Assembly (NCBI GenBank): GCA_004561545.1
Contig: SFVK01000017.1
Coordinates: 1-13,720 of the forward strand
Reading direction: 5' to 3'
DNA length: 13,720 bases
Source: a bacterium
GTDB lineage: Bacteria; Bacillota; Clostridia; Oscillospirales; Ruminococcaceae
Shown: in pieces, positions 12,969 through 13,720 of the stretch
Layout of the letters: the number at the start of each line of letters is the position of its first letter
How positions within the stretch are numbered: the first letter of the stretch is position 1
Program-made: the position numbers and the translations under genes
Notes under the pieces: model-generated
What the model was told of the DNA's origin: nothing
Database searches by the model: none
Seen by the model: the letters and a program-made list of their open reading frames with translations, nothing else

Positions 12969-13720
12969 ATGTATAAACCTTACGGCGTAATTCCCCCCAT
13001 CATCACCCCCTTTGACGAGAACGGCGGCGTGGATTACGCGGCCCTCGCCAAAATGGCTGTGCATCTGGTGGACAACGGCGTTCACGGCCTGTTTCCGCTG
13101 GGCACCACCGGCGAGTTCTACGCCATCAACGATGAACAGTTCATCAAGATTCTTGAGACCGTCCGCGACGCGGTGGCCGGCAAGACCAACCGCTACGGCA
13201 AGCCCATCCAGCTCATTGCGGGCTGCTCCCACATCACCACCCGCGAGGTCTGCCGCCTCATCAAGCTGACGGAGCAGGTGGGCGGCTACGACGCGGTCAG
13301 CGTGCTGACCCCCATGTTCGTCAGCCAGACGCAGGACGAGCTGTACAACTACTACAAGACCATCGCGGACTCCACCGCCATGCCGGTCATCATGTACAAC
13401 AACAAGCCCAAGACCAACGTGACCATCGCCCCCGCCACCGCCGCCCGGCTGGCTGCGGACTGCCCCAACATCATCGGCGTGAAGGATTCCACCGGCGACA
13501 TGACCAACACCGAGGAATACCTTCGCTTGACTGCCCCCTACCGTGACCACTTCAACGTCATGATGGGCCGGGACACCCTCATTTACGCCGGCCTGCACTA
13601 CGGCTGCTCCGGCGCGGTGGCCAGCTGCGCCAACGTGGCCCCCCGCGTGGTGGCCGACATCTACGACAAGTACATGGACGGCGACTGGAACGGCGCGCTG
13701 GAGGCCCAGTACCGTCTGGC
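12969..13720 (+). CDS. DapA-family class I aldolase/lyase (3' end beyond the window)
   Basis: The first 250 residues of a roughly 300-residue TIM barrel are present; the gene runs off the right edge. The start at 12969 (MYKPYGVIPPIITPF) has AGGAG (12956-12960) at 8-base spacing. Visible are the keto-acid loop GTTGEF (45-50), the catalytic Tyr in YNNKPKT (Y143) and the Schiff-base Lys in GVKDSTG (K172). The family includes dihydrodipicolinate synthase, sialic-acid lyase, 2-keto-3-deoxy-sugar-acid aldolases and 5-keto-4-deoxyglucarate dehydratase. With GarD and GarR in the locus, cleavage of 5-keto-4-deoxyglucarate to pyruvate and tartronate semialdehyde is the best guess. A housekeeping DapA is unlikely in this operon. 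Confidence 0.82.
   Translation, partial: MYKPYGVIPPIITPFDENGGVDYAALAKMAVHLVDNGVHGLFPLGTTGEFYAINDEQFIKILETVRDAVAGKTNRYGKPIQLIAGCSHITTREVCRLIKLTEQVGGYDAVSVLTPMFVSQTQDELYNYYKTIADSTAMPVIMYNNKPKTNVTIAPATAARLAADCPNIIGVKDSTGDMTNTEEYLRLTAPYRDHFNVMMGRDTLIYAGLHYGCSGAVASCANVAPRVVADIYDKYMDGDWNGALEAQYRL

Noticed and set aside
1..13720. CRISPR arrays, tRNA or rRNA genes, insertion sequences
   Set aside because: I saw no spaced repeat array, tRNA cloverleaf, rRNA segment or transposase motif; the only clear direct repeat is the 22-bp tandem duplication.

Overview
The window looks like a chromosomal segment of a GC-rich Firmicute, most likely a gut Clostridium-class organism of the Oscillospiraceae type. 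This is an inference from strong AGGAGG-type ribosome sites, sigma-A-like promoters, high-GC codon use and the mix of gene families; no rRNA or other taxonomic marker is present.

Layout: (1) Bases 1-940 are visibly AT-richer than the rest. They hold an incoming terminator, a 36-residue membrane peptide gene with a strong promoter and an operator-like dyad in its spacer, a small winged-helix protein gene, and about 350 bases with no convincing gene, ending in the garR promoter. (2) Bases 942-4745 (+ strand) encode a tartronate semialdehyde reductase (GarR family), an aldo/keto reductase, and a PrpR-like regulator with PrpR_N, PAS, AAA+ and Fis-type HTH parts whose AAA+ domain has lost the sigma-54 contact loop and the Walker B acid. 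(3) Bases 9574-4783 (- strand) form a tight four-gene operon: alpha/beta-hydrolase esterase, galactarate dehydratase (GarD), a short mannonate-dehydratase-like enzyme, and a MATE transporter. (4) Bases 9575-10015 are a divergent control region. (5) Bases 10016-13720 (+ strand) form a second tight operon: metal-dependent amidohydrolase, metallo-beta-lactamase-fold hydrolase, an unrecognised two-helix membrane protein, and a DapA-family class I aldolase cut by the window edge.

How the genes may work together (inference): GarD dehydrates galactarate to 5-keto-4-deoxyglucarate; the DapA-like lyase could cleave it to pyruvate and tartronate semialdehyde in place of GarL, which is absent here; GarR would reduce the semialdehyde to glycerate. 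The esterase, amidohydrolase and metallo-hydrolase would act upstream, releasing sugar acids from esters, amides or lactones. A 12-base word, CAGAATGTGAAA, occurs exactly at the regulator's own promoter and in the divergent region, with an 11/12 copy upstream of garR. This links the three transcription units into one candidate regulon under the PrpR-like protein.
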